Made by a program: the position numbers and the translations under genes. From JAYOEY01 sp038120295 (GTDB lineage Bacteria; Pseudomonadota; Alphaproteobacteria; MPNO01; UBA2964): a stretch of DNA of 64,000 nucleotides. Below, piece after piece: positions 26,669 through 36,180 of this stretch. Location: contig JAYOLL010000004.1 in the NCBI GenBank assembly GCA_038120295.1, positions 128,366 through 192,365 on the forward strand, in the 5' to 3' direction. Within the stretch, counting starts at the first letter, position 1. The number at the start of each line of letters is the position of its first letter. Below the pieces are notes generated by a model that made no database searches, was not told where the DNA came from, and saw only the letters and a list, made by a program, of their open reading frames with translations.

Positions 26669-28078
26669 TCAGCCGTTTGCCGCTTTCCTGGCCGTCTCGC
26701 CCATTGCGATCAGCCCATCGACGACGGTCCGCATGCCGCTCGCCAGTGATCCCTTGACCATCACCGCATCGCCGGATGCGACGACCGGCATCATCAGGGG
26801 CAACAGGCGGTCGGAAGATTCCGCGTGTCCGCCCTGCATTGACGTCGGCAGCGATGCAACGAGGGCCTCGTTCAGATCGCCGCAGGCGAAAACGAGGTCG
26901 ATGTTCGAGTCGATCAGCGGTTTTGCGAGATCGAGATGGTATTGCGCCGAATTTGCGCCGAGTTCGCGCATTTCGCCGAGAACGGCGATTCTACGGCTTG
27001 CCGGAAACTGGCCGAGCGCTTCGATCGAGGCAGCCATGGATGCCGGGTTGGCATTGTAGCTCTCGTCGATGACCGAAAACCGCCCGTCGCCGATCCGGAT
27101 ATCGTGCCTTGCACCGCGGCCCGTCAGCGGCTTGAGATTGCTGATGCCGCGCGCGGCCTCCGCCAGGTCCTCGTCCAGCGCATCGATGGCGGCGAACACC
27201 GCAAGACTGTTCATGACATGATGGCGCCCCGGGAGGTTCAGGCGATACCCGATCCGCTTGCCGCCGACTCGCGCCTCGACATTGCTGCCCTGGCGGTCCG
27301 GCGCATAGGAGATCATTCTCGCGTCCGCATCATTCGAAGCACCAAACGAATAAATGCGGTCAATGCCTTGTATGGTCGCCGCCGCGGCGAGGCGATCGAA
27401 CATTTCGTTGTCGCGATTGAGCACAGCCACGCCGCCCGTCATCCCCTTGAAGATTTCCGCCTTGGCGTCGGCGATGGCCTCGATGGATCCGAAAAATTCG
27501 ATATGGGCCGGTGCGACCGTCGTAATGATGGAGACGTCCGGACGTACCATCTGCGACAGGGGCGTGATTTCGCCGGGATGGTTCATGCCGATCTCGAACA
27601 CGCCAAAATCGCTTTCCTTCGGCATGCGCGCCAGCGACAGAGGAACACCCCAATGGTTGTTGAAGCTGCTGGCGCTGGCTGTCGTTTTGCCAAGCGGCGA
27701 GAGCGCTGCGCGCAGAGCTTCCTTGGTGCCGGTCTTGCCGACGCTGCCGGTTACGGCGACGATTTTCGCCTGCGTGCGGGCGCGCGCGGCGATTCCGAGA
27801 CATTCCAGGCCCTGCAGCGTATCGCCAACTTCGACGACCGGCGCATCGTTCGCGAGGTCTGGCGGACGGCGGTCGATCAGTGCGCCCGCCGCTCCGGTCG
27901 AGAGCGCAGCAGATACGAAACTGTGCCCGTCGAAACTCGGGCCCTTGAGGGCGACGAACAGGTCCCCCGTTGCCACCGAACGGCTGTCGATCGAGACGCC
28001 TGATGCGACCCAGTCGCCAGTGGCGTTCCCCGCAGTGGCGCTGGCGATATTGGCAGCGGTCCAGAGAGCGTCCATCAC
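26669..28078 (-). CDS. murF: UDP-MurNAc-tripeptide D-Ala-D-Ala ligase MurF
   Basis: Completes the UDP-MurNAc-pentapeptide using the Ddl product. Its 469 residues carry the N-terminal GVSIDSRSVATGDLFVAL, the P-loop VTGSVGKTGTKEAL, NNHWGVPLSLAR and EIGMNHPGEI, and DESYNANPASM, all MurF hallmarks. The start codon overlaps the murE stop by four bases (ATGATG, so an alternative start lies one codon on). Confidence 0.96.
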   Translation of the reverse strand: MMDALWTAANIASATAGNATGDWVASGVSIDSRSVATGDLFVALKGPSFDGHSFVSAALSTGAAGALIDRRPPDLANDAPVVEVGDTLQGLECLGIAARARTQAKIVAVTGSVGKTGTKEALRAALSPLGKTTASASSFNNHWGVPLSLARMPKESDFGVFEIGMNHPGEITPLSQMVRPDVSIITTVAPAHIEFFGSIEAIADAKAEIFKGMTGGVAVLNRDNEMFDRLAAAATIQGIDRIYSFGASNDADARMISYAPDRQGSNVEARVGGKRIGYRLNLPGRHHVMNSLAVFAAIDALDEDLAEAARGISNLKPLTGRGARHDIRIGDGRFSVIDESYNANPASMAASIEALGQFPASRRIAVLGEMRELGANSAQYHLDLAKPLIDSNIDLVFACGDLNEALVASLPTSMQGGHAESSDRLLPLMMPVVASGDAVMVKGSLASGMRTVVDGLIAMGETARKAANG

Positions 28079-29547
28079 GTCCCTCGCCCGTCGAGTGCCG
28101 CGATGGCAGCCCGCGCGACCGCTGCGTCGTCGAAGGGATCTACCCGGCTGCCGACGACCTGGCCGGTTTCGTGACCCTTGCCGGCGATGACCAGCGTGTC
28201 TGCCGGGCCCAGTGTAGAGATGGCGTGATGGATCGCTTCCGCCCGGTCGCCGATTTCAGTTGCGTCCGGGCAGGCGGCAAGGATATCCGCGCGAATCGTT
28301 GCGGGTGTCTCGCTGCGCGGGTTGTCGTCCGTGACCACCGTCAGATCCGCGAGGTCCCTGGCGATGGATCCCATCTCGGGGCGTTTGCCCGCGTCGCGAT
28401 CGCCGCCGCAGCCGAAGACGACGACGAGGCGCCCGGCCGTATGGGGTCTGAGCGCGCCGAGAACCGTGGAGAGCGCGTCCGGCGTGTGGGCATAATCGAT
28501 ATAGACCGTTGCGCCGTTGGCGCGCTTTCCGGCCAGTTCCATTCTGCCCGGAGGACTGTCGAGCGTGGCGAGAAGCGCGAGGGCGTCGTCTGCGTCATCG
28601 CCGCACGCCACGGCAAGCCCGAGGGCGCACAGCGCGTTCCGCGCCTGGAAAACGCCCGGCAGGGGCAGGACCACCTCGCGCGGTTTTCCGAAAAGCGAAA
28701 GCGATATTTTCTGGCCCTCGCGGACGCTTTCGACGCTCTCGATCCTTATGTCGTCCGTGGTACGGCCATAGCCAATGACACGCAGTCCACGGGCGTGAGC
28801 GACCGACGAGAACAGTGCGAATTCGTCCGAATCGGAATTCAGGACCGCGGTCGCGGTTTCCGGCAGAACGGTGTCGAACAGGCGAAGCTTTGCCGCCCTG
28901 TAGGCGTCCATCGTGCCGTGGTGGTCGAGATGATCGCGCGTAAGATTGGTGAATGCGGCGGCGGCGAACTTCACGCCGTCCAGCCGCGCCTGCTCGAGAC
29001 CATGGCTCGACGCTTCGATTACGACATGGTCGACGCCTGCATCGGACAGGCGGCGAAGGTCCTGATGGAGCGCGACCGGATCGGCGGTCGTCAGGCCAGA
29101 CGAGAAATTGCCTTCCACATCGTCTGCCGTCATGCCGAGCGTTCCCATGGCGGCGGGGCGGTGACCTAATCCAGCCCATATGCGGCGGGTAACCCATGCG
29201 ACCGAGGTTTTACCGTTCGTTCCGGTTACCGCCGCAGCGATACGCGGTTGCCCGTCATGGAATCGCGCGGCGAACAGGGAAAGCGCGTGACGCGGATTTT
29301 CGACGGGGATGAGCGGGACGCCCGCCGCAGTTTTCGGCAAACGGGTTCCTGCCGGCGCAAGCACCGCCGCGGCGCCCCTGGCGAGCGCGTCGGCGATGAA
29401 ATTCCGCCCGTCGAATGTTGCGCCCGGCAAGGCGGCAAACAGATAGCCAGGCTCGATCGCCCGCGAGTCGGCGGTCAGGCCTGCGATGTCGGGGTCCTTT
29501 TTCAGGCCCACAATGCCCGATTCCCCAATTAGATCAGAAAGACGCAA
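28075..29547 (-). CDS. murE: UDP-MurNAc-L-Ala-D-Glu meso-diaminopimelate ligase MurE
   Basis: Adds the third stem residue. The DDNPRSE motif is the meso-DAP-specific DNPR form, so this organism is inferred to make DAP-type peptidoglycan. From the TTG at 29547, with GGAGGAGG just upstream, the protein is 490 residues and starts RLSDLIGES, as MurE proteins usually do. A second TTG at 29577 is in frame but poorly placed. P-loop AVTGTNGKTSVAWV and NLTRDHLDHHG are present. It overlaps ftsI by 14 bases and murF by 4. Confidence 0.95.
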   Translation of the reverse strand: MRLSDLIGESGIVGLKKDPDIAGLTADSRAIEPGYLFAALPGATFDGRNFIADALARGAAAVLAPAGTRLPKTAAGVPLIPVENPRHALSLFAARFHDGQPRIAAAVTGTNGKTSVAWVTRRIWAGLGHRPAAMGTLGMTADDVEGNFSSGLTTADPVALHQDLRRLSDAGVDHVVIEASSHGLEQARLDGVKFAAAAFTNLTRDHLDHHGTMDAYRAAKLRLFDTVLPETATAVLNSDSDEFALFSSVAHARGLRVIGYGRTTDDIRIESVESVREGQKISLSLFGKPREVVLPLPGVFQARNALCALGLAVACGDDADDALALLATLDSPPGRMELAGKRANGATVYIDYAHTPDALSTVLGALRPHTAGRLVVVFGCGGDRDAGKRPEMGSIARDLADLTVVTDDNPRSETPATIRADILAACPDATEIGDRAEAIHHAISTLGPADTLVIAGKGHETGQVVGSRVDPFDDAAVARAAIAALDGRGT

Positions 29548-31252
29548 GCTGCCTCCTCCCGTCCTTTTCGGTGACAATATTGACCGCCATGCGACGGCGG
29601 ATGTCTTCTGAGGCCGGGTCGACCGGGTCGACGCCGAGCATGGGGCCGATCCGCGCGATAACCTTTCCGACTACGGGAGCGGCCACCCAGCCGCCTGTCG
29701 CGTAACCGAACGTTTCCTTTGTACCGGTCGGCTCGTCGAGCATGGCGAAGACGACATAGCGGGGCGCGGTCATCGGAAACGCTCCGATGAAAGACGACAT
29801 CAGCGCCTTGGTCTTGTATCGGCGGCCGACCACTTTCTCCGCGGTGCCGGTCTTGCCGCCCACCAGCATGCCGTCGGCCGCGGCATTCTTGCCGGTGCCG
29901 TTTTCCACCACGAGGCGCATCAGGCGGCGGATTTTTTCCGACGTTGCGGCCGAAATCACCCGTGTTCCTTTCGGACGCTCCCCGTCAGGCTGATGGATCA
30001 GGGTCGGGTTCCGCCGAACGCCTCCATTGACCATCGAGGCCACGCCTGAAACAAGCTGCATCGGGCTGACCGAGATGCCGTGGCCGAAGGAAATCGTCAT
30101 GGCATTTATTTCGCGCCAGCGGTTCGGTACCAGAGGCGATCCGACTTCCGGCAGTTCGACGGGAGAAGGCCGCAGCATGCCGATCCGGCGCATGAACTCC
30201 TGCTGGGCGATCGGTCCGACATCGAGCGCCATCTTCACCGACCCGATATTCGACGAGTACATGAAGATCTCGGGCACCGAGAGCCATCGCCGCTTGGCGT
30301 GGAAATCGCGAATGACGAACCGCGCGATGCGGATCGGATCCTTCGCGTCGTACCCGCTTCCGAGCGTAATCCGCCCGGTGTCGAGCGCCATCGCCGTATT
30401 GAAGATCTTGAACGTGGAACCCATCTCGTAGACGCCCAGCGTGGCCCGGTTGAAACGGGCTTCCTTGCCGATGGCCATCGGCTTGTTGGGGTCGAAGGTG
30501 GGCAGGGAAACGAGGGAAAGCACTTCGCCGCTGTTCACATCCATGACGATGCCGGCGCCGCCGATCGCCTGGAATGTCTCCATGGCGGACGACAGCTCGG
30601 CATGCATCGCGTGCTGGACGCGTAGATCTATCGATAGCTGAAGCGGCGTCCCCTTTCTGCCAAGCGCACGGTCGAAGGCGCGTTCGATGCCGACGAGGCC
30701 GCGATTATCGATATCGGTGTGGCCCACGATGTGGGAGACCAGCGGTCCAGCCGGGTAAACCCGTCTCTCTTCCTGAAGAAAATCCAGTCCCGGGATACCC
30801 AGCCGGTTGACGGCGTTCTGCTGGCGTGGGGTCAGGTGGCGCCTGATCCAGATGAAGGCGCGATCCGACATGAGCTTGCGCCGTACTTTCGCAATGTCGA
30901 GATCCGGCAGCACCGTGGCAAGCTTGCGGGCAGCCTCGTCTGCGTCGAGGACGACCCGGGCGTCCGCGTACAGAGATGCGGTCTTCAGGCTTGTCGCCAG
31001 CAGAACCCCGTTGCGGTCGACGATGTCGGCCCGGTCGGTGTGATGGCTGGTCTCGCCGGTCGACTGGGCGAGACGCGGTTCATTGCCGTCCGCAAACAGG
31101 GTCACGTCGACCAGTCGACCGGCGACCACCGCGAATGCCACGGCGAACACCGCGCCGGCAATCAGGAGACGGCTGCGACCTGTCTCGACGGCCGGTGGAA
31201 CCGGCTGCTCCAGGCTGGTGCGCCTGGGCGGAATGGGATGGCGGCCGATCAT
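29534..31252 (-). CDS. ftsI: FtsI (PBP3), septal peptidoglycan transpeptidase
   Basis: Class B penicillin-binding protein that cross-links septal peptidoglycan. From the ATG at 31252 it is 572 residues. It has a short basic tail, a transmembrane segment (about 28-48), a pedestal domain with RADIVDRNGVLLATSL, and the transpeptidase motifs SxxK at Ser279-Lys282, SSN at 333-335 and KTG at 467-469. The open frame upstream to 31456 is a shadow of ftsL. Start overlaps the ftsL stop (ATGA). Confidence 0.96.
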   Translation of the reverse strand: MIGRHPIPPRRTSLEQPVPPAVETGRSRLLIAGAVFAVAFAVVAGRLVDVTLFADGNEPRLAQSTGETSHHTDRADIVDRNGVLLATSLKTASLYADARVVLDADEAARKLATVLPDLDIAKVRRKLMSDRAFIWIRRHLTPRQQNAVNRLGIPGLDFLQEERRVYPAGPLVSHIVGHTDIDNRGLVGIERAFDRALGRKGTPLQLSIDLRVQHAMHAELSSAMETFQAIGGAGIVMDVNSGEVLSLVSLPTFDPNKPMAIGKEARFNRATLGVYEMGSTFKIFNTAMALDTGRITLGSGYDAKDPIRIARFVIRDFHAKRRWLSVPEIFMYSSNIGSVKMALDVGPIAQQEFMRRIGMLRPSPVELPEVGSPLVPNRWREINAMTISFGHGISVSPMQLVSGVASMVNGGVRRNPTLIHQPDGERPKGTRVISAATSEKIRRLMRLVVENGTGKNAAADGMLVGGKTGTAEKVVGRRYKTKALMSSFIGAFPMTAPRYVVFAMLDEPTGTKETFGYATGGWVAAPVVGKVIARIGPMLGVDPVDPASEDIRRRMAVNIVTEKDGRRQLASF

Positions 31253-31617
31253 GGGTCGCGCCTGTATTTGGCGAGAAGGGGGGGTAGGTGATCGGCCGCC
31301 GGGGGGGTGGCGGTTGCAGCCGGGATTTCGGCTGCGGAATCGGGACGCAGGGGAATATCCGAGATATCGAGCGTCTGGCGCGCCTTGACCGGTTCGAGCG
31401 ACAACAGGTCGCGTCCGAGCGTCTCGAGCCGCTGGGGACGGTTGAGATAGCTCCATTCGGCCTTCAGCACGTGGACGGCTTCAAGGTTTATCAGCGTCTC
31501 CCGGTTGATGTCGGCAAGCTGGTCTTCCATCTCCGCGACTTCGTATTTCAGGAGAAAGAGACCGATACCGGCCATGACGGCGAGCGCCATCCAGAATATT
31601 GTGCCGCCCCGCATCAT
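31249..31617 (-). CDS. ftsL: cell division protein FtsL
   Basis: Small bitopic divisome protein that pairs with FtsB and FtsQ. Its 122 residues have a transmembrane segment at about 6-24, a heptad-like coiled coil (YEVAEMEDQLADINRETL onward), AEWSYLNRPQRLE, typical of FtsL in this class, and a Pro/Ala-rich tail. Position between rsmH and ftsI with four-base overlaps on both sides confirms the call. Confidence 0.92.
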   Translation of the reverse strand: MMRGGTIFWMALAVMAGIGLFLLKYEVAEMEDQLADINRETLINLEAVHVLKAEWSYLNRPQRLETLGRDLLSLEPVKARQTLDISDIPLRPDSAAEIPAATATPPAADHLPPLLAKYRRDP

Positions 31618-32588
31618 GCCGCCACTCCGTCTCCGCCTGTCCAGGCGGGGGCATCGGTCCGTACGGCCGAGCGGAGGCGAGCGGAGCGCGCGCGGGGGTT
31701 CCGGGAGGTTTCGCGGGCATCGGGTTTGAGCGGCCGACGGTTCGTCTGCTCAAATGTCGGCACACGATGTTTCGCGTCCTGCGGCGGTGCATGGCGTGAG
31801 ACGCCGGGCAGGTCACCCGCCCGGTCGCGCAGGAAGTTCTTGACGATCCGGTCTTCCAGAGAATGGAAGCTGACAATTGCGAGTTTCCCGCCATTGCCCA
31901 GCACGGTTTCCGCGGCTTCGAGGCCGCGGGAAAGCTCTCCAAGCTCGTCATTGATGTAGATCCGAAGCGCCTGAAAGGTTCGCGTCGCCGGATCGATCTG
32001 GTTCTGCCCGCGGGCGGGCGGGAAGCAGCCGCGCACGACCCCGGCCAGCTGGCCGGTGCGCGAGATGGCCTGTTCGGCGCGGGCCTCGATAATGGCGCGG
32101 GCAATTCGGCGCGAGCGGCGTTCCTCGCCATAGGTAAAGATTATGTCGGCCAGGGACTGTTCGCTCTCGCCGTTCACGATATCGGCGGCGCTCGGTCCGT
32201 CGCCACCCATTCGCATGTCGAGCGGCCCATCCTTGCTGAACGAGAATCCGCGCTCGGGCTGATCGAGCTGGAAAGAGGATACGCCGAGGTCGAGCGCCAC
32301 GCCGTCGACTTCGTGCACGCCTTCTGCGGCCGTCAGCCGGTCCATGTCGCCGAACCGCCCCTGAAGCACGGTCAGCCGGCCGGTATAGGACTTGGCCAGT
32401 TCCCGGCCCCGGGCGCAGGCGTCTTCGTCCCGGTCGATCCCGTAGACCCGGCAGTCCGCCGCATCGAGGATGGCGCGGCTGTAGCCGCCGCCGCCGAACG
32501 TGCCGTCGATATAGATTCCGCCGTCGCGCGGGGTCAGGGCGGCGAGCACCGCCTCCAGCATGACCGGGCGGTGTCCGCTATCGCTCAC
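31614..32588 (-). CDS. rsmH: 16S rRNA m4C1402 methyltransferase RsmH (MraW)
   Basis: Methylates N4 of C1402 in 16S rRNA with SAM. Its 324 residues start with HRPVMLEAVLAAL and contain the SAM motif TFGGGGYSRAIL, LDLGVSSFQLDQPERGFSF (19 residues), RMGGDGPSAADIVN and TFQALRIYINDEL, all specific to the family. Coupled to mraZ and ftsL by ATGA overlaps. Confidence 0.96.
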   Translation of the reverse strand: MSDSGHRPVMLEAVLAALTPRDGGIYIDGTFGGGGYSRAILDAADCRVYGIDRDEDACARGRELAKSYTGRLTVLQGRFGDMDRLTAAEGVHEVDGVALDLGVSSFQLDQPERGFSFSKDGPLDMRMGGDGPSAADIVNGESEQSLADIIFTYGEERRSRRIARAIIEARAEQAISRTGQLAGVVRGCFPPARGQNQIDPATRTFQALRIYINDELGELSRGLEAAETVLGNGGKLAIVSFHSLEDRIVKNFLRDRAGDLPGVSRHAPPQDAKHRVPTFEQTNRRPLKPDARETSRNPRARSARLRSAVRTDAPAWTGGDGVAA

Positions 32589-33073
32589 TGTCCGCCGCCT
32601 CCAGGAGAAGAAGGAGTTTCCTGCCCCAACCTGTTGCGCAGGGCCGCAACCGCCGCTTTCTGGTGTTCCTCGAAGGCATCCCGCGCCCAGATCTGAAATC
32701 GCGATCCGCGCCCCACGAAGGCGGCCCGGTCGGTAATGCCGGCGGTCTCCATCAGGATGGGGGGCAGGACGATCCGGCCTTCGCCGTCGAACGGCAACTC
32801 ATGCGCCATCGCCATGATCGTATCGATCAGCGAGTCTCCGCCCAGCAGGGCGCGTTCGAAGTCGCCGTCATCCATGGTGCGCTCGTGACGCCGGCGGTTG
32901 AGATCCTCCAGCGCGGCGCGTCCGAAGGCATCGACCGCAGTATCCGTCATGGAGGGATAAGCGATGATGCCCTGGTATGCGGCATCCGCGAGGGCGGCGC
33001 GAAACGGCGCCGGAACGGAGACCCGTCCCTTGCGGTCGACCTTGTTCACGAATGTGGACAGGAACGCCGTCAC
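32585..33073 (-). CDS. mraZ: transcriptional regulator MraZ
   Basis: DNA-binding regulator of the dcw operon with two AbrB-like half-repeats. From the GTG at 33073, preceded by GGGGG at 8-base spacing, it is 162 residues and starts VTAFLSTFVNKVDRKGRVSV, as MraZ does. The longer frame to 33181 has no family resemblance. The second half has HELPFDGEGRIVLP. It is the first gene of the block; upstream TGGG boxes at 33185-33218 are its likely targets. Confidence 0.95.
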   Translation of the reverse strand: MTAFLSTFVNKVDRKGRVSVPAPFRAALADAAYQGIIAYPSMTDTAVDAFGRAALEDLNRRRHERTMDDGDFERALLGGDSLIDTIMAMAHELPFDGEGRIVLPPILMETAGITDRAAFVGRGSRFQIWARDAFEEHQKAAVAALRNRLGQETPSSPGGGGQ

Positions 33074-33184
33074 AAAAAAACCCCCGACTAAATTCTCCAG
33101 GGCCCTCCGCACCCCTGCGGAAACCCTCCCCAAAGATCGGGCCGAAAATCGGGCAGGCGCACTGCACCCGATCTGATCCAATTT

Positions 33185-33229
33185 TGGGTATATATGGGAA
33201 TATATGGGAATCTATGGTGCGTCAATGGG
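33185..33229 (-). promoter_or_regulatory. MraZ-box array over a candidate dcw promoter
   Basis: On the plus strand TGGG occurs at 33185, 33195 and 33205, with TGGT at 33215, exactly 10 bases apart, plus another TGGG at 33226. MraZ is known to bind TGGG-type direct repeats with about 10-bp spacing upstream of mraZ. On the transcribed (minus) strand a TTGACG (33220-33225) and a TATATT (33199-33204), 15 bases apart, could be the -35 and -10, so the boxes overlap the promoter, consistent with autorepression. The rest of the 332-bp space 33074-33405 is AT-richer and shows no gene. Confidence 0.7.
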
Positions 33230-33405
33230 AAATCACGGGTCCTGACAGCAAAACCATGATTTTCTTTGGGTTCAATTTAATGAATAAATTCCTGTTCAAA
33301 GACGTCGCATAGTGGCTGCTTTGCGCAGCCGCGGCATGGCAAGCATAGGATCGCGTTTCATTGTGGCGAAAACTTGTTCCGCATATGTTCTTTTTTCGAA
33401 AGATT

Positions 33406-33805
<400 letters not shown>

Positions 33806-33809
33806 ACGA

Positions 33810-33838
33810 AATCTGGCGGGCGGGACTGCAAAGGTCAA
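33810..33838 (-). promoter_or_regulatory. candidate rnpB promoter
   Basis: Minus-strand TTGACC (33833-33838) and CAGATT (33810-33815) are separated by 17 bases and would start transcription near 33803, where helix P1 of RNase P RNA begins. The -35 overlaps the stop codon of the amidase gene. Confidence 0.55.
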
Positions 33839-34515
33839 GACATAGCGGCGCATGCGGCGAGTAGCGCCATCGTCTCTTCATCCGGGACGCCATCCACGCG
33901 ACCGGGCCGGAAATGACGCTGAAAGGCGCTGACGACGACGTCGAGCGGCAGGACAGGGTTATAACCGATGGCGGTCAGGAGTTCTCTGACGGTCTCGAGT
34001 GAGGGGGCTGCGCCCTCGTTATTTTTCGGCCAGACCCCGATGCCTGCATCGGCCAGCCCGCGCCAGTCGAAAAGCTCTCCGGGGTCCTGCTTGCGGTCCG
34101 GGGCTACGTCGGAATGCCCGAGCACGCGCTGCGGCGGGATGGGATGTCGCGACAGGATGTCGAGGCACAGGTCGGTAACCGCTGCCATCTGGGCACCGGG
34201 GAATGGCCTGTATCCGAACTCGTGACCCGGATTTACGATCTCGACGCCGATGGAGCGTCCGTTGATGTCGGTTTCGCCGGCCCAGTAGCTGACGCCCGCA
34301 TGCCAGGCGCGGCGATCTTCCGGCACCAGCCTGAACACAGCGCCGTCTTCTTCCACCAGATAATGCGAACTGACCTTTGCCTCAGAATCGCACAGCCTCT
34401 CCAGCGCAGCCTCGCCGGAAACCATGCCCGTGTAGTGCAGAATCAGCATGTCGATTGCCACACCCTCCGGGCGGGCGTTGTGGTTCGGCGACGGCCGTTC
34501 TGTCGGCGCGTTCAT
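33835..34515 (-). CDS. N-acetylmuramoyl-L-alanine amidase, AmpD/AmiD type
   Basis: Zinc amidase that cuts between MurNAc and L-Ala in peptidoglycan fragments. Its 226 residues have the Amidase_2 ligands His27 (LHYT), His134 and Asp144 (GHSDVAPDRKQDPG) and a Glu at 92 (SIGVEIVN). The last ~60 residues (ETVRELLTAIGY ... FQRHFRP) look like a peptidoglycan-binding domain, as in AmiD. There is no clear signal peptide, so a cytoplasmic recycling role like AmpD is possible. The ATG overlaps the stop of the EamA gene. Confidence 0.88.
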   Translation of the reverse strand: MNAPTERPSPNHNARPEGVAIDMLILHYTGMVSGEAALERLCDSEAKVSSHYLVEEDGAVFRLVPEDRRAWHAGVSYWAGETDINGRSIGVEIVNPGHEFGYRPFPGAQMAAVTDLCLDILSRHPIPPQRVLGHSDVAPDRKQDPGELFDWRGLADAGIGVWPKNNEGAAPSLETVRELLTAIGYNPVLPLDVVVSAFQRHFRPGRVDGVPDEETMALLAACAAMS

Positions 34516-35396
34516 GACGGCGCTGCCGCTTGCGCCGCAGCGATTTTCGAGGGGCCTCCGCGCAATACGATGAGGGCAACGCCGGCGACCGTTACCAGAC
34601 CGCCGACCGCGATCCGCCAGGTCAGCGTTTCGTCCAGCAGAAGCACGCCGAACAGGACGCCCAGCACTGGTACCAGAAGCGTAAAGGGCATGACCTGGTT
34701 GGTGTCATAGCGCGGCAGGAGCCGGTACCAGAGGCCCTGGCCGAACACACTGGCGCCGAGCGCCATGTAGGCGATGCCGGCAAGCGTGGCCAACCGCGCA
34801 TCGAGCGTCGCCTCTATCTGGCCGGTCTCGAAGATGAGGGAGACCGCGAAGGCGAGCAGAGCGCCGAAGATCGAAATCCAGCCGTTGAGCGACATAAAAT
34901 CCTGCGGTCCCAGCCGCTTGATCTGGATCGTCGCCACGGAGAAGAAGAAAGCGGAAAGCATCATCAGGGCCAGCAAATCGAGCCGCGCGCCGATCCTGGG
35001 TACGCCGGTCAGCACCACGATGCCAGCGAAGGCGACGACCATGCCGAACACGCGTCGCCAGCCCAGCGGTTCGCGGAACAGGATCCAGGCCAGCAGGGCG
35101 GCGAACGGGACCGCCGTCTGCATGGCGATGGCGCCCGTGCCGGCATCGATGAATTGCAGCCCGATCAGCGCCAGTCCGAAATGTATGGTCGTCATGGTCG
35201 CCGCAATCAGGATCAGCGGGACGACGATCCCTCGTGGGGACCGCAGAAACCAGACGAGCGCCAGCGATGCAAGCGTGAGGCGAAGTCCGAGCAGGAAGTA
35301 AGGCGGTATTTCCAGCGCGCCCATCCGCATGGCGACGAAGTTGCCTCCCCAGATGGTGACGACCAGCAGCGCTGTCATTGCATCGAGCGGCCTCAC
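34512..35396 (-). CDS. EamA/DMT-family transporter
   Basis: Ten-helix membrane exporter of the drug/metabolite transporter superfamily, 294 residues with two EamA repeats. The N terminus TIWGGNFVAMRMG matches the EamA family, and the second repeat starts near SLNGWISIFG. The start is a GTG at 35396 giving MRPLDA; an ATG six codons on is possible. Substrate unknown; amino acids or metabolites are typical. Coupled to the amidase by a four-base overlap and 43 bases after djlA. Confidence 0.88.
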   Translation of the reverse strand: MRPLDAMTALLVVTIWGGNFVAMRMGALEIPPYFLLGLRLTLASLALVWFLRSPRGIVVPLILIAATMTTIHFGLALIGLQFIDAGTGAIAMQTAVPFAALLAWILFREPLGWRRVFGMVVAFAGIVVLTGVPRIGARLDLLALMMLSAFFFSVATIQIKRLGPQDFMSLNGWISIFGALLAFAVSLIFETGQIEATLDARLATLAGIAYMALGASVFGQGLWYRLLPRYDTNQVMPFTLLVPVLGVLFGVLLLDETLTWRIAVGGLVTVAGVALIVLRGGPSKIAAAQAAAPS

Positions 35397-35439
35397 GGCG
35401 ACTTCATAGTGAGTTCTGGGGGTGCGCCTGCCATGGCGG

Positions 35440-36180
35440 TCAGGTCATGCCGCGCTGCTTCGCGATCTCGTCATAGGCGGCGTTGATCGCAGCGACTTTC
35501 TCGGTCGCCACGTCGATAAAATCTTCCGGCATACCCTGTGCGATGAGCGTATCGGGATGGTTCTCGCGCAACAGCGTGCGCCATACCGACCGAATCTCAT
35601 CGTTGCTTGCGTCGCGCGACACGCCAAGGACCGCGTAGGGGTCCTCGACCTTCAGCCCCATATGGGCGGCTTTCAGGCGATCGAACGTCGTTTCATCGAA
35701 CCCGAAAATTTCAGCTACCTTGGCGAGAAACTCCATTTCGGCCGGATGCGCCACGCCGTCGGCGCGGGCAATATGAAACAATCCGCCCAGCAGCTCTTCG
35801 AGGACGGCAGGGTTGTCGTGGAACAGACGGGCGACCTGCCGGGCATAGGGTTCGAATCCGCGAGAATCCTTTCGCGCCTGATCGAAGACCCGGCCGACAT
35901 TTTTCACTTCCTCCGGCGGGACATGAAAAATCTCCTTGAAGGCATCAACCTCGTCTCTCGTGACCGCGCCATCCGATTTGGCCATCTTGGCCGACAGGAC
36001 GATGACGGCGATGGCGAAGGCGGTCTGCTTGGCGAGTCCCGGTTCGCCGTCCGGGCCGTCCTCGCTCTGCTGCCGATACCGGTCGTATGCGTGGCCGGCG
36101 ATGCCGCCTATCAGGGCGCCCAGTGGCCCGCCGGCAAGAAGTCCGGCGCCGGCACCGAGAATTTTTCCCCAGATCGCCAT
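35440..36180 (-). CDS. djlA: DjlA-like co-chaperone (TerB-like plus J domain)
   Basis: Membrane-anchored DnaK co-chaperone. Its 246 residues have an N-terminal Gly-rich membrane segment (about 8-29), a TerB-like helical domain (about 48-165; DGAVTRDEVDAFKEIF and ADGVAHPAEMEFL are its acidic repeats), and a C-terminal J domain with DPYAVLGVSRDASNDEIR and the HPD motif in ENHPDTL. This is the DjlA layout. Its ATG shares one base with the stop of the DUF3750 gene. Confidence 0.9.
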   Translation of the reverse strand: MAIWGKILGAGAGLLAGGPLGALIGGIAGHAYDRYRQQSEDGPDGEPGLAKQTAFAIAVIVLSAKMAKSDGAVTRDEVDAFKEIFHVPPEEVKNVGRVFDQARKDSRGFEPYARQVARLFHDNPAVLEELLGGLFHIARADGVAHPAEMEFLAKVAEIFGFDETTFDRLKAAHMGLKVEDPYAVLGVSRDASNDEIRSVWRTLLRENHPDTLIAQGMPEDFIDVATEKVAAINAAYDEIAKQRGMT

